Origin: Microbacterium sp. Leaf288
Lineage (GTDB): Bacteria > Actinomycetota > Actinomycetes > Actinomycetales > Microbacteriaceae
Direction: 5' to 3'
NCBI RefSeq assembly: GCF_001422925.1
Contig: NZ_LMNI01000010.1
Span: 726,778 to 790,777 of the forward strand
DNA length: 64,000 nt
The notes under the pieces were generated by a model. That model searched no databases and was not told the DNA's origin. It saw nothing but the letters and a program-made list of their open reading frames with translations. Below are positions 7,971 to 17,482 of this stretch, one piece after another. Made by a program: the position numbers and the translations under genes. The first letter of the stretch is position 1. Each line of letters begins with the position of its first letter.

Positions 7971-10133
7971 TCAGTTCTTGGCGAGGGCCGCGCGCTCCGC
8001 CATGCCGACGTTGCGCTCGAGAGCAGCGGCGAGCCCGGGATGCCGCAGCAGCGCGGGGTCCTCGGCGAGAAGCCGCTCGGCCGCCACACGTGCCTCGGAG
8101 ATGATGTCGGCGTCCTTCACGACCCGCAGCAGTCGCAGCGACGAGCGCGCCCCGGACTGCGCATCGCCGAGCACGTCGCCCTCACCCCTCAGCTCGAGGT
8201 CGATCTCCGCGAGGGCGAAGCCGTCGAGGGTCGAGGCGACGGCTTCCACACGCTCGCGGGCGGGGGTGCCGAGCGGAGCCTCGGTCACCAGCAGGCAGAG
8301 CCCCGGGACCCCGCCGCGTCCCACGCGTCCGCGCAGCTGGTGCAGCTGCGAGACACCGAACCGGTCGGCCTCGAGGATCGCCATCGTCGAGGCGTTCGGC
8401 ACGTCGACGCCGACCTCGACCACGGTCGTCGCCACGAGCACATCGATGTCGCCCCGTGCGAAGGCCTGCATGACCGCGTCCTTCTCGTCCGACGGCATCT
8501 TGCCGTGGAGGACCTCGACGCGGATAGTCGAGAACGACGGATGCCGCGACAGCAGGTCCGCGACCTGGACGACGCCCCAGCGGGTCCGGGTCGACTCGCC
8601 CCCCGTGTCGCCGGCGGGCTCGTCGGCGGTGTCGTCCTTGGTGAGCTTCTCGGCGTCGATGGCGGCGCACACGACGAACGCCTGACGCCCCTGTGCGACC
8701 TCCTCGGCGACGCGCTCCCACACTCGCGCGAACCAGCCCGGACGCTCCGCGAGCGGCGCGACGAAGGTCTCGATGCCCGCGCGGCCCGCGGGCATGGTGC
8801 GAATCGTCGACACATCGAGATCGCCGAACACCGTCATCGCCACCGTGCGCGGGATGGGGGTGGCGGTCAGCACGAGCGCGTGCGGCGAGGATCCCTTGGC
8901 GCGCAGCGACTCGCGCTGCTCCACGCCGAAGCGGTGCTGCTCGTCGACGACGACGAGACCGAGGTCGGCGAAGGTCGTGCTCTCGCTCAGGAGCGCGTGC
9001 GTCCCGACGACGATGAGCGCCTGTCCGGACGCGGCGCGCAGCGCCGCCTTTCGGCGCTCCGCCGCCGGGAGCTGCCCCGTGAGGAGCGTGGGCATGAGCT
9101 CGGGGGCGAGCTTCGGCCCCAGCATCCGTGCGATCGACCGCACGTGCTGCGCCGCCAGGACCTCGGTCGGCGCGATGAGGGCCGACTGACCACCCGACTG
9201 CGCGACCTGGAGCATGGCGCGCAGCGCGACGAGCGTCTTGCCGGAGCCGACCTCGCCCTGGACCAGGCGGTTCATGGGCCAATCCCCCTGCAGGTCACGC
9301 GCGACGTCGTCGCCGACGGTGATCTGGTCGGGCGTCCGCGGGAACGGCAGTGCCTCGTCGAATCGCTCGAGCAGCGTTCCCGCAGCACGCTTGGTCGCCG
9401 ACAGTGCGCGGACGAACTGCCGCTGCTGCAGGAGCGCGACCTGGAGGACGAACGCCTCCTGCATGCGCAGTGTGGCCCGCGCCGGGTCGATCTGCTCGAA
9501 GTCGGTCGGACGGTGGATGTGCTCGATGGCGGACCGGGCGTCGATGAGGCCGTGCCGTGCGCGCAGCTCGTCGGTGAGCGGCTCGGGCACCTCGCCGAGT
9601 CCGTCGAGGACGAGTTCGACGATCTTCTGCAGCTGCCAGCTCGCGACCGTGCTCGTCGCCGGGTAGATCGGGATGGGAAGGTTGGCGTTCGCCTGCACCT
9701 TGAGCCGCGCCGTGTCGGCATCTTCGAACAGCTCGTAGTCGGGGTGCGCGAGCTGCTGTGCACCCTTGTAGATGCCCACCTTGCCCGCGAAGATCCCCTG
9801 CCGGCCGGGCTGCAGGTCGCGCACCCGCCACGACTGGTTGAAGAAGGTCAGCGACATCTCGCCGTTGCCGTCGCTGATCACGACCTCGAGCAGCGAACCG
9901 TTCCGGTTCTTCATGCGCCGTTCGCTCACACGGCGCACCTCGGCGACGATCGTCACCGGCTCGCCGAGCGGCAGCGTCGAGATCGGCGTCAGCTCGCCAT
10001 GGCGGGCGTAGCGGCGGGGGTAGTGGACGAGCAGATCGCCGACCGTCGTCATGCCGAACGCACGCTCGAGGGCCGCCGCCGTCTTTCCGCCGATCGCGCC
10101 GCCGAGGCTCGAGTCGAGGGTGAAGGAGGCCAC
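7971..10133 (-). CDS. recG: ATP-dependent DNA helicase RecG
   Basis: A 720-residue branch-migrating helicase that rescues stalled replication forks and Holliday junctions. The N-terminal wedge/OB region ([21 protein letters not shown]) is followed by the helicase core: Walker A GEVGSGKT near residue 291, DEQH box [13 protein letters not shown], motif [11 protein letters not shown], and motif [12 protein letters not shown]. The GTG start at 10133 is preceded by -10 TAGACT (10140-10145) at 6 nt spacing, so it is leaderless. Full length. Confidence 0.97.
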   Translation of the reverse strand: MASFTLDSSLGGAIGGKTAAALERAFGMTTVGDLLVHYPRRYARHGELTPISTLPLGEPVTIVAEVRRVSERRMKNRNGSLLEVVISDGNGEMSLTFFNQSWRVRDLQPGRQGIFAGKVGIYKGAQQLAHPDYELFEDADTARLKVQANANLPIPIYPATSTVASWQLQKIVELVLDGLGEVPEPLTDELRARHGLIDARSAIEHIHRPTDFEQIDPARATLRMQEAFVLQVALLQQRQFVRALSATKRAAGTLLERFDEALPFPRTPDQITVGDDVARDLQGDWPMNRLVQGEVGSGKTLVALRAMLQVAQSGGQSALIAPTEVLAAQHVRSIARMLGPKLAPELMPTLLTGQLPAAERRKAALRAASGQALIVVGTHALLSESTTFADLGLVVVDEQHRFGVEQRESLRAKGSSPHALVLTATPIPRTVAMTVFGDLDVSTIRTMPAGRAGIETFVAPLAERPGWFARVWERVAEEVAQGRQAFVVCAAIDAEKLTKDDTADEPAGDTGGESTRTRWGVVQVADLLSRHPSFSTIRVEVLHGKMPSDEKDAVMQAFARGDIDVLVATTVVEVGVDVPNASTMAILEADRFGVSQLHQLRGRVGRGGVPGLCLLVTEAPLGTPARERVEAVASTLDGFALAEIDLELRGEGDVLGDAQSGARSSLRLLRVVKDADIISEARVAAERLLAEDPALLRHPGLAAALERNVGMAERAALAKN

Positions 10134-10354
10134 GCCACGAGTCTAGGAGCGACCGGCGACGTCCCGTGCGCCAGCCGAAGATGCACTCGACGATCTCGGA
10201 GAGGAACGCGCGCCCGTTCCGGTTCACCGTGGAGAGGTAGATCCACACCCCGTCGCGTGCGACCCCGCCGCCGCTCGCGTACCCCGCGAGCACGAATGTG
10301 GCAGAGGCGCGGCCGCGACCGGGCCGCACGGAGGAGGGCCGATATCGTGGGAGG
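10134..10354. promoter_or_regulatory. Divergent recG/rsmD promoter region
   Basis: This 221-bp gap carries -10 TAGACT on the minus strand (10140-10145, 6 nt before recG GTG) and -10 TATCGT on the plus strand (10343-10348, 6 nt before rsmD GTG). Both fit leaderless transcripts. -35 elements are weak. Between them one minus-strand frame encodes an oddly non-random peptide (see findings). Confidence 0.6.
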
Positions 10355-10918
10355 GTGACGCGCATCATCGCCGGCCGTGCGGGCTCGCTCATGCTCGCCG
10401 TGCCGGACGCCGGCACCCGGCCCACGAGCGATCGCGTGCGCGAGTCCCTCTTCGGCGCACTGGAGTCCGCGGACGCGCTCCGCGGCGCCGCCGTGCTCGA
10501 CCTCTACGCCGGCTCGGGTGCACTCGGCCTCGAAGCGGTGAGTCGCGGTGCGGTCTCCGCCGACCTCGTCGAGAAGTCCCCACGCGCCGCGACCATCGTC
10601 CAGCGCAACGCGGGCCGGGTGACGAAGGCCGTCGGGTCCGGCAGCACGATCCGCGTGCACCGCGCATCGGCCGACGCCTTCCTGCGCTCGGCGCGCGGCC
10701 CCTTCGACCTGGTCTTCCTCGATCCGCCCTACGACCTCGGCGAGACGGAGCTGTCGTCGACCCTGGCGCTGCTCGTGCCGGTCCTCGCCGCCGGTGCGGA
10801 CGTCGTGATCGAGCGCGCCACGCGCTCCCCTGAGCCGAGCCTGCCCGAAGGCCTCGTCGCCACGCGCTCGAAGCGCTACGGCGACACTGCGATGTGGTGG
10901 GCGACCACGGCGGACTGA
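10355..10918 (+). CDS. rsmD: 16S rRNA (guanine966-N2)-methyltransferase RsmD
   Basis: A 187-residue SAM-dependent methyltransferase that modifies G966 of 16S rRNA. It starts MTRIIAGRAGSLML, the family N-terminus. The SAM-binding motif is VLDLYAGSGALGLEA near residue 50 and the catalytic D/NPPY motif is LVFLDPPYDLG near residue 119. GTG 10355 is preferred over an upstream start because it matches the family N-terminus and lies 6 nt after -10 TATCGT. Confidence 0.95.
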   Translation: MTRIIAGRAGSLMLAVPDAGTRPTSDRVRESLFGALESADALRGAAVLDLYAGSGALGLEAVSRGAVSADLVEKSPRAATIVQRNAGRVTKAVGSGSTIRVHRASADAFLRSARGPFDLVFLDPPYDLGETELSSTLALLVPVLAAGADVVIERATRSPEPSLPEGLVATRSKRYGDTAMWWATTAD

Positions 10919-10955
10919 TCGACGGAGGGCGTCGAAGCGTCGCTCCGACGCCGGA

Positions 10956-11951
10956 TCAGCCGGTGCCCGCGTCCCAATCGCGGTAGGGGTCCCAGCCGCC
11001 ACGTCCGTCGTGGGCCCGGCCGTCGACGAGCACGGCGTCCTGGCCCCGCGCCTGCACCACGCCCACGCGGACGAACCCGTGCGGCAGCGGTCGGTCCGCC
11101 GGGAACGTCGCCAGCAGCGCGTGATCCTCACCGCCCGCGAGGGCCGATGCGACGTCGGATCCCAGCGCCGCCGACTCCAGGGCGATGGTGACTCCGGATG
11201 CCGCGGCCATGCGCGACGCGTCGAGCACGAGGCCGTCCGACACGTCCATCATCGCCGTCGCGCCCGCGTCGGCCGCCTCGGGACCGAGCCACACAGGAGG
11301 CGATGGACGCAGCTGGGCCGCGAGATCGGCGAGCTCCGCGTGGTCGAGCAGACTCTCGTCGACCGGGATCGGGTGGCCCGCGGCATCCGTGAAGCGTTCG
11401 AACAGGATGTCGAGGCCGCGCGCCGCGCGCCCCAGTTCGCCCGCCACGGCCACGAGGTCGCCGGGTTCGGCGCCGGAGCGCAGCACCGGTGAGCGGCCCG
11501 CGAGAGCCCCCAGCGCGGTCACCGCGATCGTGAGGGTGTCGGAGACCGTGAGGTCGCCGCCTTCGACCCGGCAGCCGGGCGCGAGGTCGCGGCAGGCGGC
11601 GCGCAGGCCGTCCGCGATGCCGGTGACGAACGAGAGACGCGTCGCATCGGGCATGGCGAGGGCGACGAGCAGGGCGGTGGGGGTCGCACCCATGGCCGCG
11701 ACGTCCGCGAGGTTGACAGCAGCCGCCTTGTAGCCGAGGTCGAACGCGCTCGACCACGCAAGGCGGAAGTCGGGACCGTGGACGAGCGTGTCGACCGTCG
11801 CCACCACCCGGCCGTCCGCGGCGGCGATCACGGCGGCATCGTCACCGGGTCCGACCAGGGCGTTCGACTCGCCGAGGCGCTCCAGGATGCGCCGCAGGAT
11901 GCGCCCCTCGCTGAGCTCGCCCACCGTCGGATCCATGCGCTCGTCGACCAC
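10956..11951 (-). CDS. thiL: Thiamine-monophosphate kinase
   Basis: It phosphorylates thiamine monophosphate to thiamine pyrophosphate, the last step of cofactor synthesis. It is 331 residues long with the ThiL/PurM fold motifs LVGPGDDAAVI (residue ~35), TVDTLVHGPDF, KAAAVNLADVAAMGATP, VEGGDLT and MMDVSDGLVLDASR. It converges on rsmD, and the 37-nt gap holds no clear stem. GTG 11951 lies 6 nt from -10 TAGCGT (11958-11963), again leaderless. Confidence 0.95.
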   Translation of the reverse strand: MVDERMDPTVGELSEGRILRRILERLGESNALVGPGDDAAVIAAADGRVVATVDTLVHGPDFRLAWSSAFDLGYKAAAVNLADVAAMGATPTALLVALAMPDATRLSFVTGIADGLRAACRDLAPGCRVEGGDLTVSDTLTIAVTALGALAGRSPVLRSGAEPGDLVAVAGELGRAARGLDILFERFTDAAGHPIPVDESLLDHAELADLAAQLRPSPPVWLGPEAADAGATAMMDVSDGLVLDASRMAAASGVTIALESAALGSDVASALAGGEDHALLATFPADRPLPHGFVRVGVVQARGQDAVLVDGRAHDGRGGWDPYRDWDAGTG

Positions 11952-12008
11952 ACGACCACGCTACCGGTGCCGACATCGCCCGCCGCGCCGCCGGGTTAGC
12001 CTGGAACG

Positions 12009-12506
12009 GTGCGTGTTCTCCCCTCCCTGATTGCGTTCGGGCTCGCGATGGTGGCGGCCGTCGGCTTGACGGGGTGCACCACCACCGTCGACCTGGATCC
12101 CGCGGAGGCCGCGAACGACCCGCTCTGCGCGGAGGTCACCTCGAACCTCCCGGGAATGGTCAGCGGTCAGGCGCGCCGGTGGACCGATGCGCAGGCCACG
12201 GGAGCGTGGGGCGATCCGGCCAAGGTGCTGCTCACGTGCGGCGTCGAGCCGCCGGGGCCGACCACCCTCCCCTGCCAGGACGTCGCGGGCGTCGACTGGA
12301 TCATCGACGACTCCGACGCGCCCCGCTTCCGCGTGACCACGTTCGGCCGCACCCCGGCCGTTGAGATCTACCTCGACACGACCGCGGACGAGAACGGCGA
12401 CGGCGTGTCGAGCCGCGACGTGCTCGACGCCCTGTCGCCGATCGTCAGCGTGCTGCCGGTCGACGGCCAGTGCCTCGATCGGGGCGAGGCGACCCCCGCT
12501 CCCTGA
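12009..12506 (+). CDS. DUF3515 family lipoprotein
   Basis: A 165-residue protein with a lipoprotein signal peptide: MRVLPSLIAF, a hydrophobic core, then lipobox LTGC with Cys23, predicted to be lipidated and held on the outer face of the membrane. The mature part matches DUF3515 (VDLDPAEAANDPLCAEV..., ADVLLTCG-type LLTCGVEPPGPT, DVAGVDWIIDD), with Cys residues likely forming disulfides. DUF3515 genes commonly sit beside ddl and thiL in actinobacteria; function unknown. The GTG start lies 6 nt after -10 TAGCCT (11997-12002). Confidence 0.88.
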   Translation: MRVLPSLIAFGLAMVAAVGLTGCTTTVDLDPAEAANDPLCAEVTSNLPGMVSGQARRWTDAQATGAWGDPAKVLLTCGVEPPGPTTLPCQDVAGVDWIIDDSDAPRFRVTTFGRTPAVEIYLDTTADENGDGVSSRDVLDALSPIVSVLPVDGQCLDRGEATPAP

Positions 12507-12515
12507 TGCCCCGGC

Positions 12516-13631
12516 TCAGCGAGCCGCGCGGACGGCGACCGTCTGCCCGGCGCGCTCGAGTGCGGTGTCGATGAGTTCCGTGATGAGCTCGGGGTACGAC
12601 ATCCCCGACGCGATCCAGCACTTCGGGAACATCGAGATCGGCGTGAACCCCGGCATCGTGTTGAGCTCGTTGACGTAGAGCCCGTCCGCCGCGAGGAAGA
12701 AGTCGACGCGCGCGAGACCCTTGCCGTCGACCGCCTGGAACGCACGGATGCCGAGCTGCTGGATCGCGGCGATCTCACTGTCGGTCAGGTCCGCGGGGCA
12801 GACCACCTCGGCACCGTCGCCGCCGAGGTACTTGCCCTCGAAGTCGTAGAACTCGCGCGTCGTGAGGACGATCTCGCCGGGCAGCGAGGCGCGCGGGGCG
12901 GCGCCGCCGCGTCCTTCGAGGATCGCGACCTCGACCTCCCGTCCGACGATCGCCGACTCGATGAGCACCTTGTCGTCCTCGGCGAACGCGAGAGCGAGCG
13001 CCGCATCGAGCTCGGACGCGTCATGGACCTTCGAGACGCCGACGCTCGACCCGGCGCGCGCAGGCTTCACGAAGGACGGCTCACCGAGGGCCGCAGCATC
13101 CGCTCGCACTCCCTCGGGGTCGCGCTCCCAGCGCTCCTGCGTCACGGTGACCCACGGGGAGACGGGCACGCCCGCCGCCTGCAGGACGATCTTCATGAAG
13201 TGCTTGTCCATGCACAGCGCGGAATCGAGCACGCCACCGCCCGCGTACGGGATCTCGAGCGTGTCGAAGTAGCCCTGGATCGTGCCGTCCTCACCGTGCA
13301 CGCCGTGCAGGATCGGGAGCACGACATCGAGGGCGCCGAGGTCCTCGACCGTTCCGTCGGCGCGGCGAACGCGCAGTTCGCGGTCACCGACCTCGGGCCA
13401 CAGCACACGGGTGCCGTTGTCGACGACCTCCGGAAGCCGTTCGGCGTCGAGGGCGAACTTGTCGGGGTCGTCGTCCTCGAGGACGAAGACCCCGTCCCGC
13501 GTGATCCCGACGGGGATCACGCGGTAGCTGTCACGGTCGATCGCCCGCAGCACCCCGCCCGCCGTTGCGGAACTGATCGAGTGCTCGCTGGATCGACCGC
13601 CAAAGAGCACCGCCACCGCCGGCTTGTCCAT
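12516..13631 (-). CDS. ddl: D-alanine--D-alanine ligase
   Basis: An ATP-grasp enzyme that makes the D-Ala-D-Ala dipeptide for peptidoglycan. It is 371 residues long and starts KPAVAVLFGGRSSEHSISSATA (family start). HGVHGEDGTIQGYFDTLEIPYAGGGVL, PSFVKPARAGSSVGVSKV and RVDFFLAADGLYVNELNTMPGFTPISMFP supply the substrate and Mg-ATP sites. RBS AGAGGA before ATG. Its start lies inside the 3' end of gpsA (101-nt overlap). Confidence 0.97.
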   Translation of the reverse strand: MDKPAVAVLFGGRSSEHSISSATAGGVLRAIDRDSYRVIPVGITRDGVFVLEDDDPDKFALDAERLPEVVDNGTRVLWPEVGDRELRVRRADGTVEDLGALDVVLPILHGVHGEDGTIQGYFDTLEIPYAGGGVLDSALCMDKHFMKIVLQAAGVPVSPWVTVTQERWERDPEGVRADAAALGEPSFVKPARAGSSVGVSKVHDASELDAALALAFAEDDKVLIESAIVGREVEVAILEGRGGAAPRASLPGEIVLTTREFYDFEGKYLGGDGAEVVCPADLTDSEIAAIQQLGIRAFQAVDGKGLARVDFFLAADGLYVNELNTMPGFTPISMFPKCWIASGMSYPELITELIDTALERAGQTVAVRAAR

Positions 13632-14667
13632 TCGTCGTCCTCTCGCCCTGGGGGGTGTCGTCGTCGGTCGTGAGATGCGGCGCGATGTCGCGAGGGTTCA
13701 TGGTGCCGTCGAGCACCATCTTCACCTGCTCGACGATGGGCATCTGCACGCCCACCTCCCGCGCCAGCTGCAGGATGGGCGCGACGGACGCGAGCCCCTC
13801 CGCCGTCTGGTTCATCTGCTTGACGACGTCGTCGAAGCGATAGCCCTGGCCGAGCAGTCGCCCGGCCGTGTTGTTGCGGCTCAGCGGCGACTGGCAGGTC
13901 GCGATGAGGTCGCCGAGCCCGGCGAGGCCCTGGAGCGTCTCGTGCTGGGCGCCGAACGCCACCGCGAAGTCCGTCATCTCGACGAGGCCGCGCGTGATGA
14001 TCGAGGCCTTCGTGTTCTCGCCGTAGCCGACGCCGTCGACGATGCCGATCGCCACCGCGATGAGGTTCTTGAGCACGCCGCCGAACTCGGTGCCGATCAC
14101 GTCGGTGTTGACGAAGGTGCGGAAGTACCTGTTGCGAGCGCGCCGGGCGACAGCCTCGGCCGTCTCCTGGCTCGTCGACGAGATGACGGCCGCGGTCGGC
14201 TGCTCGCGGGCGATCTCGAGGGCGAGGTTGGGGCCGGAGGCGACCGCGATGCGCGCGGGGTCGCAGTGGAGCTCCTGCTCGATGACCTGGCTCATGCGCA
14301 GGCCCGTCCGCCGCTCGACACCCTTCATGAGCGACACGATGGGCGCGTCGCTCTGCGCGATCAGCGGGCGGACCGCTTTGAGGTTCTGGCGCACCGCCTG
14401 GCTCGGGATCGACAGATAGATCTGCTCCGCGCCCTCGAGGGCCTCCGACAGATGATGGGTGGCGTGCATGTCGCGCGGCAGGTTGATGCCGGGGAGGTAC
14501 TCGCTGTTGCGCTTGCCCTCCTGGATCTCGCTCGCGAGCTCGGGCCGCCGTGCCCACATCGTGACGTGGGCGCCGCCGTCGGCCAGGATCTTGCCGAACG
14601 TCGTGCCCCAGCTGCCCGCGCCGATGACGGCGACGCGCGGGCGCGCGGCATCCTGCCTACGACTCAA
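13531..14667 (-). CDS. gpsA: NAD(P)-dependent glycerol-3-phosphate dehydrogenase
   Basis: It reduces dihydroxyacetone phosphate to sn-glycerol-3-phosphate for phospholipid synthesis. The Rossmann motif AVIGAGSWGTTFGKILADGG lies near residue 14. VSLMKGVERRTGLRMS and GGVLKNLIAVAIGIVDGVGYGENTKASIITRGLVEM are family signatures, the latter with catalytic Lys. The best start is TTG 14667, with AGGAG 10 nt upstream inside plsC. The frame runs ~34 residues past the usual C-terminus (after HLTTDDDTPQG), so it overlaps ddl by 101 nt. That tail is low-complexity Gly/Arg and probably a read-through extension. Confidence 0.94.
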   Translation of the reverse strand: MSRRQDAARPRVAVIGAGSWGTTFGKILADGGAHVTMWARRPELASEIQEGKRNSEYLPGINLPRDMHATHHLSEALEGAEQIYLSIPSQAVRQNLKAVRPLIAQSDAPIVSLMKGVERRTGLRMSQVIEQELHCDPARIAVASGPNLALEIAREQPTAAVISSTSQETAEAVARRARNRYFRTFVNTDVIGTEFGGVLKNLIAVAIGIVDGVGYGENTKASIITRGLVEMTDFAVAFGAQHETLQGLAGLGDLIATCQSPLSRNNTAGRLLGQGYRFDDVVKQMNQTAEGLASVAPILQLAREVGVQMPIVEQVKMVLDGTMNPRDIAPHLTTDDDTPQGERTTNGQAGGGGALWRSIQRALDQFRNGGRGAAGDRP

Positions 14668-15421
14668 GGCGCCCCGTCTCCTTCTGGCCGTGATCGGCCG
14701 GGTTCCAGCGCTCCGGGGGTGCGGGCTCGCCGCGCAACTGCGAGAGGAGTCCCGAGATGTCGGCCATCACGGCGTCCGTCGCAGCGACGAGCGCGGTCTG
14801 CGACGAGGCCGACCCGGCATACGCCGACAGGTCCACCGGGTCGCCCACGATCACGCGCACGCGGCGCCGCAGCGGCCAGAGCTTGAGCTTTCCGTAGCGC
14901 GGGAGCACCTGCTGCGAGCCCCACTGCGCCATGGGGATGACCGGGATGCCTCCCGCCAGCGCAAGACGGACAGCTCCGGTCTTGCCGCGCATCGGCCAGA
15001 GGTTCGGCTCGCGGGTGAGCGAGCCCTCCGGGTAGACGATCACTCCGCGACCGTGCTCCACGAGGGTCTGCGACGCCTCCAGCGTGGCGCGAGCCGCGGC
15101 GGCCGACGTCGCCCGAGCGACCGGCACCATTCCCGTGATACGCAGGACCCACCCCAGCACCGGCACGCGGAACAGGCTCTCCTTCGCCATGAACCGAGGC
15201 GCACGGCCCAACCGCCACACGGCGAGGGCGACCACGAGTGGGTCGATCTCGCTCATGTGGTTCGGAGCGAGCACGTAGGCACCATCGCGCGGGAGCTTCC
15301 TGCCGTCTTCGATCTCCAGTTTGAAGAGCAGACTCAGGAGCGGCACGAGGAGGCCGGCCAGCGGCCAGAAGGCGCTCGGTCGCGTCTTCTCAGCCGACGC
15401 GCGCGGACGATCGGTGGCCAC
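14657..15421 (-). CDS. 1-acyl-sn-glycerol-3-phosphate acyltransferase family protein
   Basis: A membrane-associated acyltransferase (PlsC type) that adds the second acyl chain to lysophosphatidate; 254 residues. The N-terminal hydrophobic segment FWPLAGLLVPLLSLLF is followed by the catalytic block NHMSEIDP (H-x4-D), then FMAKESLFRVPVLGWVLRITG, EGSLTREP (motif III EGS) and a motif IV-like GGIPVIPMAQWG. GTG start at 15421. It lies 6 nt after the murA stop and overlaps gpsA by 11 nt, so murA-plsC-gpsA-ddl read as one transcript linking lipid and wall precursors. Confidence 0.93.
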   Translation of the reverse strand: MATDRPRASAEKTRPSAFWPLAGLLVPLLSLLFKLEIEDGRKLPRDGAYVLAPNHMSEIDPLVVALAVWRLGRAPRFMAKESLFRVPVLGWVLRITGMVPVARATSAAAARATLEASQTLVEHGRGVIVYPEGSLTREPNLWPMRGKTGAVRLALAGGIPVIPMAQWGSQQVLPRYGKLKLWPLRRRVRVIVGDPVDLSAYAGSASSQTALVAATDAVMADISGLLSQLRGEPAPPERWNPADHGQKETGRLES

Positions 15422-15427
15422 CGGGGG

Positions 15428-16810
15428 TTATCCGATGACGTCGAAGTCGGCGCCGAGCTGGTCGAGCTTGGCGAAGAACTTCTCGTAGCCGCGACGGATG
15501 ATCCCGACGTTGCGGACGACCGACTCCCCCTCGGCTGCCAGTGCCGCGATCACGTAGCTGTAGCCACCGCGGAGGTCGGGGACGACCACATCGGCGCCGT
15601 GAAGAGGCGTCGGGCCGTTGATCACGGCCGCCTGCTCGAGGGCGCGGCGCGGGACTCGGCGGCCAGGCGCATCGATGCCGTCGCGATGCACGACGATGTC
15701 GGCGCCCATCAGGTTGAGCGCCTCGGTGAATCCGAGCCGGTTCTCGTACACGGTCTCGTGCACTGTCGACGTGCCCTGAGCCTGCGTGAGCGCGACGATG
15801 AGCGGCTGCTGCCAGTCGGTCATGAAGCCGGGGTGCACATCGGTCTCGACGACGACCGGCTTCAAGGCCCCGCCGCGGCGGAACTGAATGCCGTCCTCGC
15901 GGACGTCGAACCATCCGCCGGCCTTGCGGAAGACGTTGAGGAAGGTCAGCATCTCCTGCTGGCGCGCTCCGCCGACGAAGATGTCGCCGTCGGTCGCCAG
16001 CGCCGCGCACGCCCACGATGCGGCCTCGTTGCGGTCGAAGATCGCGCGGTGGTCGTATCCGCGCAGCGAGTCGACGCCCTCGATGAAGATGACGCGGTTC
16101 GGCTCGTACGAGATGATGGCGCCCATCTTCTGGAGCACCGCGATGAGATCCATGATCTCGGGCTCGATCGCGGCGTTCCGCAGCTCCGTCACGCCCTTCG
16201 CGCGCACGGCCGTGAGCAGCACCTGCTCGGTCGCGCCGACGCTCGGATACGGCAGCTCGATGTTCGCGCCGTGCAGCCCGTCGGGCGCGGTGATGCGGAT
16301 GCCCTCGTAGCTCTTGTCCACGACGGCCCCGAAGGCGCGTAGCGCATCCATGTGGAAGTTGATCGGGCGGTCCCCGATGCGGCAGCCGCCGAGGTCGGGG
16401 ATGAGCGCCTCGCCGAGGAGGTGCAGCAGTGGTCCGCAGAAGAGGATCGGGATGCGGGAGGCCCCGGCGTGCGCGTCGATCTCTTCGAAGTGCGCGGCGA
16501 CGGCGCCACTCGGGTCGAGGTGGATCGTGCCCTCCTCCTCGCCGTCCACGACGCGGACGCCGTGGACTTCGAGAAGGGAGCGGACCACCTGGACGTCGCT
16601 GATGTCGGGGACGTCGCGCAGCGTGCTGGCGGTCTCTCCGAGGAGGGCCGCCACCATCGCCTTCGTGACGAGGTTCTTGGCGCCCTTGACTTCGACGCGC
16701 CCGGTCAGCGGTCGCCCGCCCCGGATCGCGAGGACTTCGCCGGTCAGTTCCTGCTCTCCCGCTTCGGCAGTGGTGCTTTCGCCGGCGGCGACGTTCAGGA
16801 GCGGCTTCAT
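15428..16810 (-). CDS. murA: UDP-N-acetylglucosamine 1-carboxyvinyltransferase
   Basis: It transfers enolpyruvate from PEP to UDP-GlcNAc, the first committed step of peptidoglycan synthesis. It is 460 residues from ATG 16810. After a ~35-residue acidic N-terminal extension the enzyme begins IRGGRPLTGRVEVKGAKNLVTKAMVAALL. The active-site loop GGCRIGDRPINFHMDAL keeps the Cys that fosfomycin alkylates; mycobacteria have Asp there. LRGGYSYVIAALAAEG is the second signature. The frame is open 64 codons further upstream, but that part is Arg-rich noise. Confidence 0.96.
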   Translation of the reverse strand: MKPLLNVAAGESTTAEAGEQELTGEVLAIRGGRPLTGRVEVKGAKNLVTKAMVAALLGETASTLRDVPDISDVQVVRSLLEVHGVRVVDGEEEGTIHLDPSGAVAAHFEEIDAHAGASRIPILFCGPLLHLLGEALIPDLGGCRIGDRPINFHMDALRAFGAVVDKSYEGIRITAPDGLHGANIELPYPSVGATEQVLLTAVRAKGVTELRNAAIEPEIMDLIAVLQKMGAIISYEPNRVIFIEGVDSLRGYDHRAIFDRNEAASWACAALATDGDIFVGGARQQEMLTFLNVFRKAGGWFDVREDGIQFRRGGALKPVVVETDVHPGFMTDWQQPLIVALTQAQGTSTVHETVYENRLGFTEALNLMGADIVVHRDGIDAPGRRVPRRALEQAAVINGPTPLHGADVVVPDLRGGYSYVIAALAAEGESVVRNVGIIRRGYEKFFAKLDQLGADFDVIG

Positions 16811-16884
16811 CCGGTGGTCCTCACTTGGTGTGCAGAGGGGGCTTGCGACGGTCGGGTGCCCGGGGTCTGGGCTCCCGGCCCGGC

Positions 16885-17481
16885 TTACGGAACGGGAAGT
16901 GTCCGCGGCCGCCACGCCTCTCGGCGAGCCTCGAACTGCGCGATCTTGTCTGCGTCGCGCAGCGTGAGCCCGATGTCGTCGAGCCCTTCGAGAAGCCGCC
17001 ACCTAGTGTAATCGTCGATCTCGAAAGGGAGCTCCAGCGCGCCGATGCGCGCGGTGCGGGCGTCGAGGTCGACCGTCATCGACACGCCCGGATCCGCCTC
17101 GATGGCGGCCCACGCGGCCTCGAGGTCGGCCTCGGAGATCACCCCGGCGACGAGCCCCTGCTTGCCCGCGTTCCCGCGGAAGATGTCGGCGAACCGCGGG
17201 CTCAGCACGACCTTGAACCCGAAATCGCGCAGCGCCCACACGGCGTGCTCACGGCTCGAGCCGGTGCCGAAGTCGGGGCCGGCGACGAGGATGCTGGCAC
17301 CCGCGTACGCGGGCTGGTTCAGCACGAACTCGGGGTCCTGGCGCCAGCTGGCGAACAGGGCGTCCTCGAAACCCGTCTTGGTGACGCGCTTCAGGTAGAC
17401 GGCGGGGATGATCTGGTCGGTGTCGACCGCGGAGCGCTTCAGCGGCGCGGCGATGCCGGTGTGCGTCGTGAACTTCTCCAT
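16885..17481 (-). CDS. leuD: 3-isopropylmalate dehydratase small subunit
   Basis: The swivel-domain subunit of isopropylmalate isomerase in leucine synthesis, 198 residues. The family motifs are [16 protein letters not shown] near residue 17 and [34 protein letters not shown] near residue 69 (substrate loop GTGSSREH). It starts 1 nt after the leuC stop, so it is strictly coupled to leuC. Confidence 0.97.
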   Translation of the reverse strand: MEKFTTHTGIAAPLKRSAVDTDQIIPAVYLKRVTKTGFEDALFASWRQDPEFVLNQPAYAGASILVAGPDFGTGSSREHAVWALRDFGFKVVLSPRFADIFRGNAGKQGLVAGVISEADLEAAWAAIEADPGVSMTVDLDARTARIGALELPFEIDDYTRWRLLEGLDDIGLTLRDADKIAQFEARREAWRPRTLPVP

Positions 17482-17482
17482 G

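Noticed and set aside
16811..16884. Separate promoter or terminator between leuD and murA
   Set aside because: The 74-nt gap has G/C runs that could pair (GCCGGG, CCCGGG) but no perfect stem of useful length and no convincing -10 box, so I made no call.
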